DNA of 64,000 nucleotides from Flavobacteriales bacterium (GCA_018402085.1 JAGYJM010000002.1:2433501-2497500), one strand, 5' to 3'; counted from the first letter of the stretch, positions 8,440 to 19,270 are shown. Made by a program: numbers and translations. The notes: generated by a model not told the origin, from the sequence alone.

Positions 8440-11400
8440 ATGGAAACAATACTTTACAATCAATTGTGGCAGCTAAAGGCCAGGCTGCTTTGTTCTTTTC
8501 TGTTGGGCTTAGTTACACTATCGGCTCAAGCCCAGCAACCAGTTATCACACAAGCTTCAGCAAACGACGCTGCACCTCCCCTTTTTACCAATGTCAGCAT
8601 CAGCACCGTAATTGAAGGAGGAACAGGTCCGTTCACCTATGAACTGACCAATGCACACACCGAAGATTTAGTTACCTCGGGTACTGTCGGTCAAAACCTC
8701 ACTGGCTTCACTCGTATTGGAAACTACTCAACGCAGACCTACTATCGGTCTACCGGATCTTATTCGACCTATGAGCAGGCATCATCGGCAGCGATTGCGC
8801 AAGGAGGACATCTTCTGGCAATCAATAGCGCGGCCGAGCAAAACTGGCTCACAACCAATGGTGGTTGGGTGGCAGGAGACCACCTTGGCGCCTCAGACCA
8901 GAACATTGAAGGCACCTTTGTGTGGTCAAACGGACAACCGTTGACATACACCAACTGGGCTCCTAACGAACCTAACAATGGCGGTGGCAATCAAGACTAT
9001 ATGCAAATCTATGCAAACGGCACTTGGGATGATGTCTCATGGAATTATACAGGAACCGTACGTGTACTGGCAGAAATACCCAATGACATTCAGGTAGACA
9101 ATCTTCTACCGGGAAGCTATTTACTTCGTGTAACAGACAGCCAGGGACACGAAGACACCAATACCTTCGAAATTGGTCCGGGCATCACTATTTTCAACAC
9201 CTCCGTTTCAGACGTGAGCTGTAATGATGGTGGCGACGGACAAGTCGTGGTGAACCTTGAAGGAGGCGTTCCACCGTACACCTATGAATGGAGCAATGGT
9301 CAGTCGGGAAGTCTTCCGCAAGCCATCGAAGGCTTCGAACTTCTAGGCGAGTTCGGTGAAAAGATCTACTACCTCTCGAATAGCGGCTTCCCGTCTTACG
9401 ACGCCGCAGCAGAGCTGGCTGATTCCTACCTCGGCTATATCGCTGCCGTGAATTCTGCTGCAGAAAACAACTGGCTCATCAACACCGGTGGGTGGCCGGC
9501 AGGGGTCATTGTTGGTGGCACCGACCGTGACATAGAAGGCACATGGACCTGGGAGTCGGGCGAACCCTTCTCATACAGCAACTGGGCAGGTGGCGAACCG
9601 AATGACTGGGGATCTGGTGAAGACTACATCCAAATTCTCGCAGGTGGCAATTGGAATGACATTCCGTGGATCACGAACCGACAGGTTCTTTTTGAGCTCT
9701 CGTACTTTGTCTCGGGAGACCAACTGGCAGCGGGAGAGCACACGCTGACCATTACAGACAACAATGGCAGCCAGGTTTCACAGACGTTCACAATTTCAGA
9801 ACCCGAGCCATTCTCTGTTGAGTTTGACATGACTGCAGTGTCAGGATGTGGCTCCAACGGCGACGGAGCTGTAGTGGCCGATGTTGACGGTGGCACAACA
9901 CCATACACTTATGCATGGGAAACAGGCGCCACAACGAGTAGCATTTCAGGTCTCGATGTAGGATTCTACACACTGACCACAACAGACTCGAACGGATGTG
10001 TCTTTGAAGCTGATGCCAATGTAATCGCCGGAGACACAGATGGCCCCATAGTCATTGCACAAAACGTGGTTATTGCCCTTGATGAAAACGGTACTGCTGA
10101 ACTTTCACCCGATGATGCTGACAATGGCACCTACGATGACTGCGATGAATCGCCTGAACTGCTTTTGTCGCGTCGAATGGTGATTCCTATCAACTCAAGC
10201 AGTGACGATGTGGAAGAAGCCACAAACGGAAATATCTACGATGACTCTTCGGATCTTGAGTTCTTCTACGACGGTCAAGCCAATGGAGGAGAGCAAATCA
10301 TAGGCCTGCGCTTCGAAAACATTGACCTGCCCGCAGGAACCGTCATCAACAATGCTTACATTCAATTCTTCACTGAAGATCAAAACCTCGACGGGGCGGC
10401 ACCTACCGCCATCATTGAGCTAGAGAATTCTGCGAACGCTTCTTCCTTCTTGTGGTATGAAAACTACAATGTGTCAAGTCGTGATTATTTGGATGAAAGC
10501 GTGTCGTGGGATATGCCGGTCTGGGATGTAACAGCACTAAATGGCCCTGAACAGCGCACTCCAGACCTTTCTTCTCTGATTCAGCAAATCGTAAACCTTG
10601 ACGGGTGGCAGCAGGGCAACAGTGTTGCCTTCATGCTCAGTTCACCGAATCCTATTCTTTCGAACCTCGGCAACACTGCGGCGACGTATGACGAAAACCC
10701 GAATGCTGCACCGAAGCTCGTGATTGAGTTCGCGTCACCAACCCGCGAATTCAACTGTTCAGACATCGGTGAGCACACGGGTTATCTGACGGCTGTAGAT
10801 GATGCAGGGAATGTATCAACCGTAAATTTCATGCTGACGGTTGTAGATGAAATAGCCCCTACGGCTCTTGCAAGTGGACAGACCGTTTATCTCGATGAAA
10901 ACGGCGAAGGGTCGATCACCCTTGACATGGTTGACAATGGCTCCTTTGACAATTGCGGTATAGCCAATAGAACACTGAGTAAAACAGCGTTCACCTGCCA
11001 GGATATTGGTGAGCAAATTGTATCTCTCGTGGTAACCGATGTTCATGGAAATACTGACCAGGCAGTCATCGTTGTAAACGTTGTTGATGGTATAGCCCCA
11101 GATGCCGAGGTAACAAATACAACTGCATATGTAGATGAGAATGGATGGGTTCAGCTGAACGTCGATGAAATGCTCACGGTGACCAATGAAAACTGTGGCG
11201 TCGCTGACCTGGTTATCAATGAAGAGCTTTTTAGCTGTCAGGATGTCGGCGTTACTTCACTGAATATAGAGGTAAGCGATTTCGCCGGAAACACATCCAC
11301 ATTCAATCCACAATTGATTATCGCGGATACAATTAAGCCTACATTCATGACCACTGCCATTGACCTCTTCCTGAACGATGAAGGCACAGCAGAACTGAAC

Positions 11401-12546
11401 AACGAGCTGCTGATGCAATACGCAAGCGACAACTGTGCGATCGAGAGCATCGAAACTGACAATACTTTCTTCACCTGTGATGCAGACGGCAATGCACAAA
11501 CGGCAAATGTAACCGTTACAGATGTGCACGGAAATGTAACCCAGCGTCAGATCGGCGTGTTTGTAATCGACGCAGAAGCGCCGGATGTTACGGTCAGCGA
11601 TATGAACCTCGATCTCGGTGAAGATGGCGTAGCAGAGCTGTCAAGCGAAATGCTCGATATGGAGGCCACTGATAACTGTGGTATAGCAAGCACGCAGCTC
11701 AGCCAGACCAGCTTCGATTGTACAGACGGTCCGTTCACCGTGATTACCGTCACTTGCACTGACTTTGCAGGCAACAGCCGCCAGGAAACCTTTACCGTGA
11801 ACATCACAGACAATGTGACACCGGTGATCAGCGGTCCAGACAACTTCGAGTTTTGTGAAGGTGTCGCTGTCAGCTATGACGGAATCGTGGTCGAAGACAA
11901 CTGCCAGGCACAGCTGATCCTGACTGAAGGTCCATCGAACGGCAGTACACCTGATGCAGGCGAGTACACCGCAGCGTTCATGGCTGTGGATGCCGCAGGC
12001 AACATGACCACCAAAGAGGTGATGGTAATGGTACACGCAGAACCTGTGTTCGACCTCGGTCCAACACTGTATGCAGAACCAGGCAGCCTCGTGCAGCTAG
12101 GGATCGACCCATTTGGCGAAGGCTACACTTATGAGTGGAGCAATGGCGATGACGATCCGTCTACCAACATCGAAGTGACCCAGTCAATTAACACAGTGAC
12201 ACTTACGGTGACTTCCCCGGAGGGATGCTCGTACAGCGACACTATACAAATCCTGGTTGACCCTACCATGAGTGTTGATGATCCCGCAGTCTTGAACGGT
12301 GTGATGCTCTATCCGAACCCGACAACAGGCGCACTCGCAGTTGAATTCAACCTGACCGACGCCAAAGAGAACATCCAGATCACCGTCAGTGACCTCAGCG
12401 GAAAAACCGTACTGATCGAAACCATCCCACTCGCCCGCAATGGTGAGCAGGTATTCCTCGACCTCCGGAACCTCGCGAACGGTTACTACGTCGTGAACAT
12501 TCTTGCTGACCAGTTGAATGTATCCGAACGGGTCATGAAACAATAA
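8440..12546 (+). CDS. giant secreted C-type-lectin/HYR-like repeat protein, T9SS tail
   Basis: 1368 aa, exported. Order: signal peptide (to AQAQQ, ~residue 32); C-type-lectin-like domain 1 (~100-212, with [15 protein letters not shown] and WDDVSW); SprB-like segment ([17 protein letters not shown]); lectin-like domain 2 (~305-425, [16 protein letters not shown]); a second SprB-like segment; a DNRLRE-like beta domain (~575-767, [25 protein letters not shown]); five or so ~85-aa HYR-like repeats ([26 protein letters not shown]); and a type A T9SS tail from ~1285 ([14 protein letters not shown]). It probably acts as a surface adhesin binding glycans or minerals. The tandem copy downstream lacks one lectin unit. 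Confidence 0.88.
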   Translation: METILYNQLWQLKARLLCSFLLGLVTLSAQAQQPVITQASANDAAPPLFTNVSISTVIEGGTGPFTYELTNAHTEDLVTSGTVGQNLTGFTRIGNYSTQTYYRSTGSYSTYEQASSAAIAQGGHLLAINSAAEQNWLTTNGGWVAGDHLGASDQNIEGTFVWSNGQPLTYTNWAPNEPNNGGGNQDYMQIYANGTWDDVSWNYTGTVRVLAEIPNDIQVDNLLPGSYLLRVTDSQGHEDTNTFEIGPGITIFNTSVSDVSCNDGGDGQVVVNLEGGVPPYTYEWSNGQSGSLPQAIEGFELLGEFGEKIYYLSNSGFPSYDAAAELADSYLGYIAAVNSAAENNWLINTGGWPAGVIVGGTDRDIEGTWTWESGEPFSYSNWAGGEPNDWGSGEDYIQILAGGNWNDIPWITNRQVLFELSYFVSGDQLAAGEHTLTITDNNGSQVSQTFTISEPEPFSVEFDMTAVSGCGSNGDGAVVADVDGGTTPYTYAWETGATTSSISGLDVGFYTLTTTDSNGCVFEADANVIAGDTDGPIVIAQNVVIALDENGTAELSPDDADNGTYDDCDESPELLLSRRMVIPINSSSDDVEEATNGNIYDDSSDLEFFYDGQANGGEQIIGLRFENIDLPAGTVINNAYIQFFTEDQNLDGAAPTAIIELENSANASSFLWYENYNVSSRDYLDESVSWDMPVWDVTALNGPEQRTPDLSSLIQQIVNLDGWQQGNSVAFMLSSPNPILSNLGNTAATYDENPNAAPKLVIEFASPTREFNCSDIGEHTGYLTAVDDAGNVSTVNFMLTVVDEIAPTALASGQTVYLDENGEGSITLDMVDNGSFDNCGIANRTLSKTAFTCQDIGEQIVSLVVTDVHGNTDQAVIVVNVVDGIAPDAEVTNTTAYVDENGWVQLNVDEMLTVTNENCGVADLVINEELFSCQDVGVTSLNIEVSDFAGNTSTFNPQLIIADTIKPTFMTTAIDLFLNDEGTAELNNELLMQYASDNCAIESIETDNTFFTCDADGNAQTANVTVTDVHGNVTQRQIGVFVIDAEAPDVTVSDMNLDLGEDGVAELSSEMLDMEATDNCGIASTQLSQTSFDCTDGPFTVITVTCTDFAGNSRQETFTVNITDNVTPVISGPDNFEFCEGVAVSYDGIVVEDNCQAQLILTEGPSNGSTPDAGEYTAAFMAVDAAGNMTTKEVMVMVHAEPVFDLGPTLYAEPGSLVQLGIDPFGEGYTYEWSNGDDDPSTNIEVTQSINTVTLTVTSPEGCSYSDTIQILVDPTMSVDDPAVLNGVMLYPNPTTGALAVEFNLTDAKENIQITVSDLSGKTVLIETIPLARNGEQVFLDLRNLANGYYVVNILADQLNVSERVMKQ
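10810..11351 (+). repeat. 542-bp block shared with the downstream paralogue (copy 1)
   Basis: Identical to 14524-15065 at every base except 11211 (G here, T there), at a constant offset of 3714 bp. It encodes two HYR-like repeats. The flanks diverge sharply, which points to recent gene conversion. Confidence 0.95.
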
Positions 12547-12566
12547 GACCCGACATCATAAATCAC

Positions 12567-12600
12567 CAGAAGCCCCGCAGCATACGTTGCGGGGCTTCTG
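12567..12600 (+). terminator. rho-independent terminator
   Basis: Perfect 13-bp stem CAGAAGCCCCGCA / TGCGGGGCTTCTG with an 8-base loop, then TTATTTAA, 20 bp after the stop codon. The same hairpin follows the paralogue at 16282-16313. Confidence 0.9.
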
Positions 12601-12798
12601 TTATTTAACATCTTACACTAACAGAGCGATAGAAAAACACCTGAATCAGCGAGCCCCCCCTAGGCTAAAAAAAAATCATTTCATCTCCTTATTTGAACCA
12701 CTCATGTCGAATTAAAAACTTCCTGTCGAATAACATGGCCTCAACGGTACACTCGAAGTAAAAGGACTCAATTCATTCACCCCTAAATTCGACAAATC

Positions 12799-15700
12799 GT
12801 GAAAACACAATTAAACTTTTACCGGAATGCACACACCATACTTGTGGCGTTCTTGATTCTTTCAGGTATTTTAATGAGCTCAGCTCAAGCACAAAGCCTT
12901 GAAATCATCTTCAATGGTACCAACGATGTGACTTGCCCCGGAGGCAGTGATGGAAGCGTAAGTGCCCGAATCTTTGGAGGGGCACCCCCTTTCAACTATC
13001 AATGGTCTAACGGAAACAATGGAACTGTCGCAGGAAATATCGCGGGCTTCACCAGAATGGGGAGCTTTAAATCGCATGTTTATTATAGAGCCAATAACCC
13101 GGCACCCTCTTATACACAAGCCTCTTTGGCCGCATCCAGCAGAGAAGGCTACCTTCTGTCTGTAAACTCTCCGGCAGAATTAAACTGGCTTACTTCTAAC
13201 AACTCCTGGCAAGAAGGTGACTATATCGGCGGTTCTGACAAAGACATAGAAGGTAACTGGAAATGGGATTCCAGCGAACCCTGGACAGTGAACAATTGGA
13301 TTCCAGGGGCGCCGTTTAATGGCAATGATAACAATGATTTTATTCAGCTGCTCAGCAATGGCCAATGGGTAAATAATGAATGGACTCAAACATCCGGAGA
13401 ACGCTATTTGATGGAGGTTCCTTTCAGTATTGACATGGAGAACCTTCCGGCAGGAGTCTATTTACTCACAGTCACTGATAGTCAAGGAAACAGTGAGTCT
13501 TTCGAGTTCACTGTAGAAGAGCCCTTTATTGAAGTCGATGTGGTTAGCACACCGTCAAGTAATTGCGGCACCAATCAAGACGGTAGCCTTGACTTAAACA
13601 TCGCAGGAAGTAATGAGCCATACATTGTCGAATGGGCTGACGGCGCATCAGGTCATTCACGCATTAATCTGACCTCCGGTGAATACCAGGCAGTTGTAAC
13701 AGATGGTGCGGGATGCCAATCAGAGTATACCGTGAACATTCCTTCAATTGATAATCAGGCACCTCAAGCACAGGTTAGCAACACGGTTATTTATCTAGAT
13801 GACAATGGCTCGGCATCTCTTACACCGATGCTTGTTGATAATGGAACTTCTGACAACTGTACAGATGACCTACAGCTCCTGGTTTCAGACCGCATGGTTG
13901 TTCCAATTAGTGGTGCAGGAGACGACGGACAAGAGAATAGTGCAGGTCAAATGGATATGACCTCCGCTACTCTTGATTTCTTTTATGACACTGAAAGCGA
14001 AACACACGGGCAAATCATTGGTTTGCGCTTCCAAAATATTAACCTGCCGGCAGGAACAACGATACAGAACGCTTACCTCCAATTCACTTCCATAGCTAAC
14101 AACCCAAGTCTCAATGCCCCATTTGGCATGATTCATATCGAAGATGCAGAAGACGCGTCGCCTTACACCAATGAGGCATATGCTATCTCCAATCGCACAT
14201 ACCTTGAAGAAAGTATCATATGGACTATGCAGCCATGGACTTCCGCAACAGAGCAGGCACCAATTCAACGCACTCCTGATGTCTCTTCATTGGTGCAAAA
14301 CATCATCAACCAAGACGGTTGGGAAGCAGGAAATAGCATTGCGTTCATGCTCAATTCGCCCAATCCTCTCAATACAAATACCGGCAATCAAGCTGCAACT
14401 TTTGAACAAAACCCCGAACTGGCACCACGCCTCGTGATTGAATATGGCGTCCCTCAAGTCGACTTTGATTGCAATGATGTTGGATCTCAACCTAAGTCGT
14501 TCTCTGCCATTGATGATGCAGGAAATGTATCAACCGTAAATTTCATGCTGACGGTTGTAGATGAAATAGCCCCTACGGCTCTTGCAAGTGGACAGACCGT
14601 TTATCTCGATGAAAACGGCGAAGGGTCGATCACCCTTGACATGGTTGACAATGGCTCCTTTGACAATTGCGGTATAGCCAATAGAACACTGAGTAAAACA
14701 GCGTTCACCTGCCAGGATATTGGTGAGCAAATTGTATCTCTCGTGGTAACCGATGTTCATGGAAATACTGACCAGGCAGTCATCGTTGTAAACGTTGTTG
14801 ATGGTATAGCCCCAGATGCCGAGGTAACAAATACAACTGCATATGTAGATGAGAATGGATGGGTTCAGCTGAACGTCGATGAAATGCTCACGGTGACCAA
14901 TGAAAACTGTGGCGTCGCTGACCTTGTTATCAATGAAGAGCTTTTTAGCTGTCAGGATGTCGGCGTTACTTCACTGAATATAGAGGTAAGCGATTTCGCC
15001 GGAAACACATCCACATTCAATCCACAATTGATTATCGCGGATACAATTAAGCCTACATTCATGACTTCTGCCATTGACCTCTTTCTCGATGATGAAGGTA
15101 ATGCAGAATTGAGTCAGGATCTGCTCACTCAGTACGCTCATGACAACTGCGGACTGGCAAGCATTGAAGCAGATAACACCTATTTCAGCTGTGATTCAAA
15201 CGGAGAAGCTCTTACAACTAACGTAGTGATTACGGATATACACGGAAATATTACGCAACGTGAAATTGGCGTATTCATTATCGACGCAGAAGCGCCGGAT
15301 GTTTCGGTAGCTGATATTACGCTGGTACTTGACGAAAATGGAGAGGCCATTCTCGATCTGGAAATGCTTGATATGGTGATTTCAGATAACTGTTCAATTG
15401 CCTCTACCGAACTAAATCAGAACATGTTCAACTGCAACGAAGGTTCATGGAACTTCGCATCTGTCACTTGCACAGATTATGCAGGAAACTCGAAAACTGA
15501 AACCTTTACCGTCTACCTCGTCGATACTATTGCTCCGGTTATCAGCGGCCCTGACAACTTCAAATTTTGTGAAGGAACTCCTGTCGTTTTTGAAAACGTT
15601 TCTGCGTACGACGCATGTTTGCAAGGCTTCGCCATTGGCTCCGGCCCAACTGAGGGGAGCACACCTGAACCGGGTGATTACATCGTCTCTTTCATTGCAT

Positions 15701-16260
15701 ACGATGCTGAAGGAAACCTTACTTCAAAAGATGTCAATGTGACCATTGTTCCTCAGCCAGTTTTCGATCTGGGATCAACCCAGTATGCTGACTACGGTAG
15801 CATCGTATCACTCGAAATAACCCCATTCGGAGATGGCTACTCCTACCAGTGGAACAATGGCTCTAACGGTCCGTTTACAGACATCATGATCGAGCAGTCA
15901 ATCACAACCGCAACCTTAACGGTCACCTCTCCGGAAGGATGTACCTTCACTGATACAGTGCAGATCTTGATTGACCCAACTATGAGTGTGGAAGACGCTG
16001 AAGCAGTAAATGCTGTGACGCTGTATCCAAACCCTACTGTTGGTTCACTCGCAGTTGAATTCAACCTGACCGACGCCAAAGAGAACATCCAGATCACCGT
16101 CAGTGACCTCACCGGAAAAACCGTACTGCTCGAAACCATCCCACTCGCCCGCAATGGTGAGCAGGTATTCCTCGACCTCCGGAACCTCGCGAACGGTTAC
16201 TACGTCGTGAACATTCTCGCAGACCAGTTGAATGTATCCGAACGGGTCATTAAACAATAA
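12799..16260 (+). CDS. giant secreted lectin/HYR-like repeat protein, T9SS tail (paralogue)
   Basis: 1153 aa, GTG start at 12799 with a signal peptide following (FLILSGILMSSAQAQS). Architecture: SprB-like segment (CPGGSDGSVSARIFGG, ~42-57), one C-type-lectin-like domain (~95-205, NWIPGAPFNGNDNNDFIQ), SprB-like segment, DNRLRE-like domain (~360-555), HYR-like repeats (~560-980), T9SS tail (LYPNPTVGSLAVEFNL). Compared with the upstream gene it lacks one lectin plus SprB unit, about 215 residues. The repeat region and tail share conversion tracts with the upstream gene; other parts are clearly diverged and more AT-rich. Probable surface adhesin. Confidence 0.87.
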   Translation: MKTQLNFYRNAHTILVAFLILSGILMSSAQAQSLEIIFNGTNDVTCPGGSDGSVSARIFGGAPPFNYQWSNGNNGTVAGNIAGFTRMGSFKSHVYYRANNPAPSYTQASLAASSREGYLLSVNSPAELNWLTSNNSWQEGDYIGGSDKDIEGNWKWDSSEPWTVNNWIPGAPFNGNDNNDFIQLLSNGQWVNNEWTQTSGERYLMEVPFSIDMENLPAGVYLLTVTDSQGNSESFEFTVEEPFIEVDVVSTPSSNCGTNQDGSLDLNIAGSNEPYIVEWADGASGHSRINLTSGEYQAVVTDGAGCQSEYTVNIPSIDNQAPQAQVSNTVIYLDDNGSASLTPMLVDNGTSDNCTDDLQLLVSDRMVVPISGAGDDGQENSAGQMDMTSATLDFFYDTESETHGQIIGLRFQNINLPAGTTIQNAYLQFTSIANNPSLNAPFGMIHIEDAEDASPYTNEAYAISNRTYLEESIIWTMQPWTSATEQAPIQRTPDVSSLVQNIINQDGWEAGNSIAFMLNSPNPLNTNTGNQAATFEQNPELAPRLVIEYGVPQVDFDCNDVGSQPKSFSAIDDAGNVSTVNFMLTVVDEIAPTALASGQTVYLDENGEGSITLDMVDNGSFDNCGIANRTLSKTAFTCQDIGEQIVSLVVTDVHGNTDQAVIVVNVVDGIAPDAEVTNTTAYVDENGWVQLNVDEMLTVTNENCGVADLVINEELFSCQDVGVTSLNIEVSDFAGNTSTFNPQLIIADTIKPTFMTSAIDLFLDDEGNAELSQDLLTQYAHDNCGLASIEADNTYFSCDSNGEALTTNVVITDIHGNITQREIGVFIIDAEAPDVSVADITLVLDENGEAILDLEMLDMVISDNCSIASTELNQNMFNCNEGSWNFASVTCTDYAGNSKTETFTVYLVDTIAPVISGPDNFKFCEGTPVVFENVSAYDACLQGFAIGSGPTEGSTPEPGDYIVSFIAYDAEGNLTSKDVNVTIVPQPVFDLGSTQYADYGSIVSLEITPFGDGYSYQWNNGSNGPFTDIMIEQSITTATLTVTSPEGCTFTDTVQILIDPTMSVEDAEAVNAVTLYPNPTVGSLAVEFNLTDAKENIQITVSDLTGKTVLLETIPLARNGEQVFLDLRNLANGYYVVNILADQLNVSERVIKQ
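14524..15065 (+). repeat. 542-bp block shared with the upstream paralogue (copy 2)
   Basis: Second copy of 10810-11351, one substitution at 14925. A further ~97% identical tract covers both sorting tails and terminators (12332-12598 and 16046-16312), at the same 3714-bp offset. Confidence 0.95.
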
Positions 16261-16281
16261 GACCCGACATCATAAATCACC

Positions 16282-16313
16282 AGAAGCCCCGCAGCATACG
16301 TTGCGGGGCTTCA
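16282..16313 (+). terminator. rho-independent terminator
   Basis: Stem GAAGCCCCGCA / TGCGGGGCTTC followed by AGTTTTTT, 21 bp after the stop; near copy of the hairpin at 12567-12600. Confidence 0.9.
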
Positions 16314-16361
16314 GTTTTTTAAAGCAATGCCCACACTGCAGTGTGCACCTACGGCAACAAA

Positions 16362-16415
16362 CCGGCGGCAATAGCCGCCGCAACACTAGAGATGAGCAGC
16401 GCAGGTATGCGCTGC
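16362..16415. repeat. REP-like palindrome pair
   Basis: Palindrome CCGGCGGCAATAGCCGCCG, then CAACACT, then a second palindrome GCAGCGCA GGTA TGCGCTGC (16396-16415). The same two-part layout recurs at 45803-45867 and, inverted, at 48685-48750. No coding content. Confidence 0.75.
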
Positions 16416-16421
16416 ACCCCC

Positions 16422-16456
16422 CGACACCTGACACCCGACACCCGACACCTGACCTA
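16422..16456. repeat. short degenerate tandem repeat
   Basis: Run of ~7-10-base units of the type CGACACCTGACACC between the REP-like element and the end of rsgA. Slippage-type repeat of unknown role. Confidence 0.6.
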
Positions 16457-16457
16457 C

Positions 16458-17384
16458 CTACCGATAGCCATCCTCCTCTTCGAGCATGGCGCGGTAATTC
16501 GCATAACGCTCTTCAGGGAGATCTCCTTTTTCGATGGCCTCCTGTACAGCGCACCCCGGTTCGTTCACATGCTTACAGTTATGGAAACGACACTCGGGCA
16601 GCAAGGCAAACATCTCCGGAAAATGGTGATTTAGCTCATCTTTATTCAAGTCTACAAGTCCGAAACCCTTGATACCCGGCGTATCAATGATGAAGCCGCC
16701 ATCCGGAAGCCGGTGCATTTCAGCGAAGGTCGTGGTGTGTTGCCCCTTGCGATGAAAGTGCGACACCTCCCCTACTTTAATATCGGCATCAGGAATGAGC
16801 TTATTAATCAACGTACTTTTACCTACACCTGAATGTCCGCTCACCAGGTTAATGCGATCTTTCATTGCAGCTCTGACCTCATCAAGACCCTTGCCTGTTT
16901 TTGCTGAAATCTCAAGGTTGGAATAGCCACAGCTGTCGTAGATGTACTGGTAATAAGCCAGTTCTTCTTCCGCTGCCTGATCATAGATATCAACTTTGTT
17001 GAAGAGCAAGGTCACAGGCACACCATAAGCATCAGCCGTCACCAGAAACCGATCAATAAAACCGGTGGATGTGGGCGGCTGCGTGAGCGTGACGACCAAA
17101 AAAGCGCGATCGATGTTGCTCGCCACAATGTGCGCGTGCTTACTCAGGTTCACACTCTTCCGCACAATGTAATTCTTACGATCGTGAATCTCAGAAACCA
17201 CACCGGTGCCGTCTTCACTCAATGCGAAAGTGACCTTATCGCCAACCGCCAGCGGGTTGGTGGTTCGAATGCCCTCGTTTCGGAATTTACCGCGTACCTG
17301 ACAATCGAACACTTCGCCGTTGTCAGCGAGTACCTCGCACCATTTTCCGGTTGACTTGACAACAAGGCCTTCGTGGTTTTCCAT
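16458..17384 (-). CDS. rsgA: small ribosomal subunit biogenesis GTPase RsgA
   Basis: 308 aa. N-terminal OB-fold (~1-70), then the circularly permuted GTPase: NKVD (G4) before G1, SAKTGKG (G5), SGHSGVGKSTLIN (P-loop), T-rich G2 (GQHTTT) and DTPGI (G3). A C-terminal zinc finger follows: C-R-F-H-N-C-K-H-VNEPGC (Cys-x4-Cys-x-His-x5-Cys). The protein checks late maturation of the 30S subunit and hydrolyses GTP when bound to it. Start at ATG 17384 because the OB-fold begins there and a TACCTTTG promoter box ends 5 bases upstream; the longer frame runs past the promoter. Confidence 0.96.
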   Translation of the reverse strand: MENHEGLVVKSTGKWCEVLADNGEVFDCQVRGKFRNEGIRTTNPLAVGDKVTFALSEDGTGVVSEIHDRKNYIVRKSVNLSKHAHIVASNIDRAFLVVTLTQPPTSTGFIDRFLVTADAYGVPVTLLFNKVDIYDQAAEEELAYYQYIYDSCGYSNLEISAKTGKGLDEVRAAMKDRINLVSGHSGVGKSTLINKLIPDADIKVGEVSHFHRKGQHTTTFAEMHRLPDGGFIIDTPGIKGFGLVDLNKDELNHHFPEMFALLPECRFHNCKHVNEPGCAVQEAIEKGDLPEERYANYRAMLEEEDGYR

Positions 17385-17389
17385 TGCTT

Positions 17390-17397
17390 CAAAGGTA
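17390..17397 (-). promoter_or_regulatory. -7 promoter box of rsgA
   Basis: TACCTTTG (minus strand), 5 bases before the ATG, so the transcript is leaderless or nearly so. Confidence 0.65.
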
Positions 17398-17441
17398 AGC
17401 CTTGCCCGTATTTTCCGAAGCAACGATCCTCTCAAACCTCG

Positions 17442-17449
17442 TACCTTCG
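17442..17449 (+). promoter_or_regulatory. -7 promoter box of gldA
   Basis: TACCTTCG, 19 bases before ATG 17469; one mismatch to TAnnTTTG. Divergent from the rsgA promoter. Confidence 0.5.
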
Positions 17450-17468
17450 CATTGTAAGCCTCCGATTT

Positions 17469-18383
17469 ATGTCGATACGCATCCAAAATGTCAGCAAACG
17501 CTACGGCGAGCAGCTCGCCCTGAACCAGGTCAACCTCGAAGTAAAAAGTGGCGAAGTGGTCGGTTTCCTTGGCCCGAACGGCGCCGGAAAATCAACCATG
17601 ATGAAGATCATCACCTGTTACCTCCCTCCTACTGAGGGTGAAGTGCAGGTATGCGGTTTCAACGTGATGGAGGATCCTCTCAAGGTCAAGCGCAAGGTGG
17701 GTTACCTGCCAGAGCATAATCCGCTTTACCTCGATATGTACGTCAAAGAGTTCCTCCACTTTGCCGGTGAGGTGCATAAGCTGCCCCAACTCAAAAAGAG
17801 GGTGAATGAGATGATCGAACTGGTCGGACTCGGTCGCGAGCAGCACAAGCAGATCGGCGCGCTTTCAAAGGGCTTTCGGCAGCGGGTAGGCCTCGCCCAG
17901 GCGATGATCCACGACCCTGAGGTGCTGATCCTGGATGAGCCTACCTCCGGACTTGACCCCAACCAACTGGTGGAGATCCGCGAGTTGGTGCGGCAGATCG
18001 GTGAGCAGAAAACTGTAATGCTCTCCACCCATATTATGCAAGAGGTCGAGGCCATTTGCAACCGGGTAGTCATCATCAATCGCGGTCATATCGTAGCTGA
18101 TGGACCTACCACTGATATTCGCCGTATGGCTGATGCCGGTGCTGTGATTTTAAGGGTTGAATTTGACGGCGATGAAACGCCGGATGGCTTGGTCATGCTT
18201 CCGGAGATCATTGAAGTGCAACCTGAGGGAGGCAATTCATGGAAGGTCAAGGCCAAAGGTGGCACCGATGCACGAAAGGCCATTGCCGCATGGGCACAGC
18301 AAAACGACCGCCTCATACTGACCCTGAACGAGGAAGAGCAGAAACTTGAAGATGTGTTCAAGCAGCTCACGGCCAATCGTTAA
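17469..18383 (+). CDS. gldA: gliding-motility-type ABC transporter ATPase GldA
   Basis: 304 aa. Walker A GPNGAGKST (~35-43), Q-loop region LPEHNPLYLDMYV, signature LSKGFRQRVGLAQ, Walker B VLILDEPTSGLDPNQ and H-loop STHI. The long C-terminal extension (~220-304) and the YLPEHNPLYLDMYVKEFL phrase match GldA, the ATPase of the GldAFG transporter tied to gliding in Flavobacteriia. The gldF and gldG partners are not in the window. Start at ATG 17469 (MSIRIQNVSKRYG); earlier in-frame ATGs lie inside the divergent rsgA gene. Confidence 0.9.
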   Translation: MSIRIQNVSKRYGEQLALNQVNLEVKSGEVVGFLGPNGAGKSTMMKIITCYLPPTEGEVQVCGFNVMEDPLKVKRKVGYLPEHNPLYLDMYVKEFLHFAGEVHKLPQLKKRVNEMIELVGLGREQHKQIGALSKGFRQRVGLAQAMIHDPEVLILDEPTSGLDPNQLVEIRELVRQIGEQKTVMLSTHIMQEVEAICNRVVIINRGHIVADGPTTDIRRMADAGAVILRVEFDGDETPDGLVMLPEIIEVQPEGGNSWKVKAKGGTDARKAIAAWAQQNDRLILTLNEEEQKLEDVFKQLTANR

Positions 18384-18404
18384 GAACCCCGAACTTCGGG
18401 AGTG

Positions 18405-19226
18405 ATGCAACGCGAACTATTTCACCACAACATCTTCACCGTTGAACTGCTTCGCGCAGGAAGCGGAAGCCATCCGGTACTGTGCTTCCACGGTTTCGGA
18501 CGTGAAGCCGAAGATTTCGTCAGGTTCAGCGAAGTCCTGAATGCTGATGAATACCTCCTTAGCATCAACCTTTTCCAACACGGACAAAGCATCTGGCCGC
18601 GCGAACGGGCCTTTCGGAATTCACTCAAACTCAAGGAGCACCAGAACCTCATCCGCGCGCTTTTGCGCCGTGAAAATGCAGACAGCTTCTCTATGCTTGC
18701 CTACAGTATGGGCGGCCGCATCGCACTGAGCACCATTCCGTTGTTCAGGGATCGCATCCGCCAGGTGTTGTTGGTGGCTCCTGACGGACTTAAGGTCAAC
18801 CAGCTCTATAAGTTTGCCTCCGGCACGCGAGCCGGCCGATCGATTTACAAAGGCATTATGAAGCGTCCGGGTATTTTGTTGCGAAGTGCAGATGCCGCGC
18901 GCAGTCTGCGGCTCATCAATGAAAAACTGCATCGCTTCGTGTATGTGCATATGGACAAGGCCGAAAAGCGGAAGCTCGTGTACGAAACCTGGCTCATCTA
19001 CCGCCGGTTTGAACCTGACCTCGATGAAATCGCCCGAATCGTCAATGCGAATGAAGTGCATTTCCAGATGGTCTTCGGACGCTATGACAGTGTGATCCGG
19101 CCAAAGCTTGGTCGGCTTTTCAACGCAAAGCTGAAGCGTGATCACCTCCACCTCACAGAGGCCGGACATCAACTCATGACTGATGATACCGTGCGGTTTA
19201 TCTCATCAAACAGCTTGTGGAAATAA
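18405..19226 (+). CDS. alpha/beta hydrolase
   Basis: ~273 aa. Alpha/beta-hydrolase fold: oxyanion region CFHGFGREAEDF (~28-39), nucleophile elbow AYSMGGR (GxSxG-like, Ser ~101), Asp in VFGRYDSVI and His in LTEAGHQL. The substrate is unknown. It follows gldA by 21 bp on the same strand, so it may be in the same transcript; a GTG three bases upstream (18402) could also be the start, and a purine-rich GGGAG precedes both. Confidence 0.82.
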   Translation: MQRELFHHNIFTVELLRAGSGSHPVLCFHGFGREAEDFVRFSEVLNADEYLLSINLFQHGQSIWPRERAFRNSLKLKEHQNLIRALLRRENADSFSMLAYSMGGRIALSTIPLFRDRIRQVLLVAPDGLKVNQLYKFASGTRAGRSIYKGIMKRPGILLRSADAARSLRLINEKLHRFVYVHMDKAEKRKLVYETWLIYRRFEPDLDEIARIVNANEVHFQMVFGRYDSVIRPKLGRLFNAKLKRDHLHLTEAGHQLMTDDTVRFISSNSLWK

Positions 19227-19258
19227 CACAAGACACTGCCTACCTCATGCACTTCTGC

Positions 19259-19266
19259 TATCTTTA
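19259..19266 (+). promoter_or_regulatory. -7 promoter box of GGGP synthase gene
   Basis: TATCTTTA, 4 bases before the GTG start at 19271; one mismatch to consensus. Implies a leaderless mRNA. Confidence 0.55.
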
Positions 19267-19270
19267 GCGC

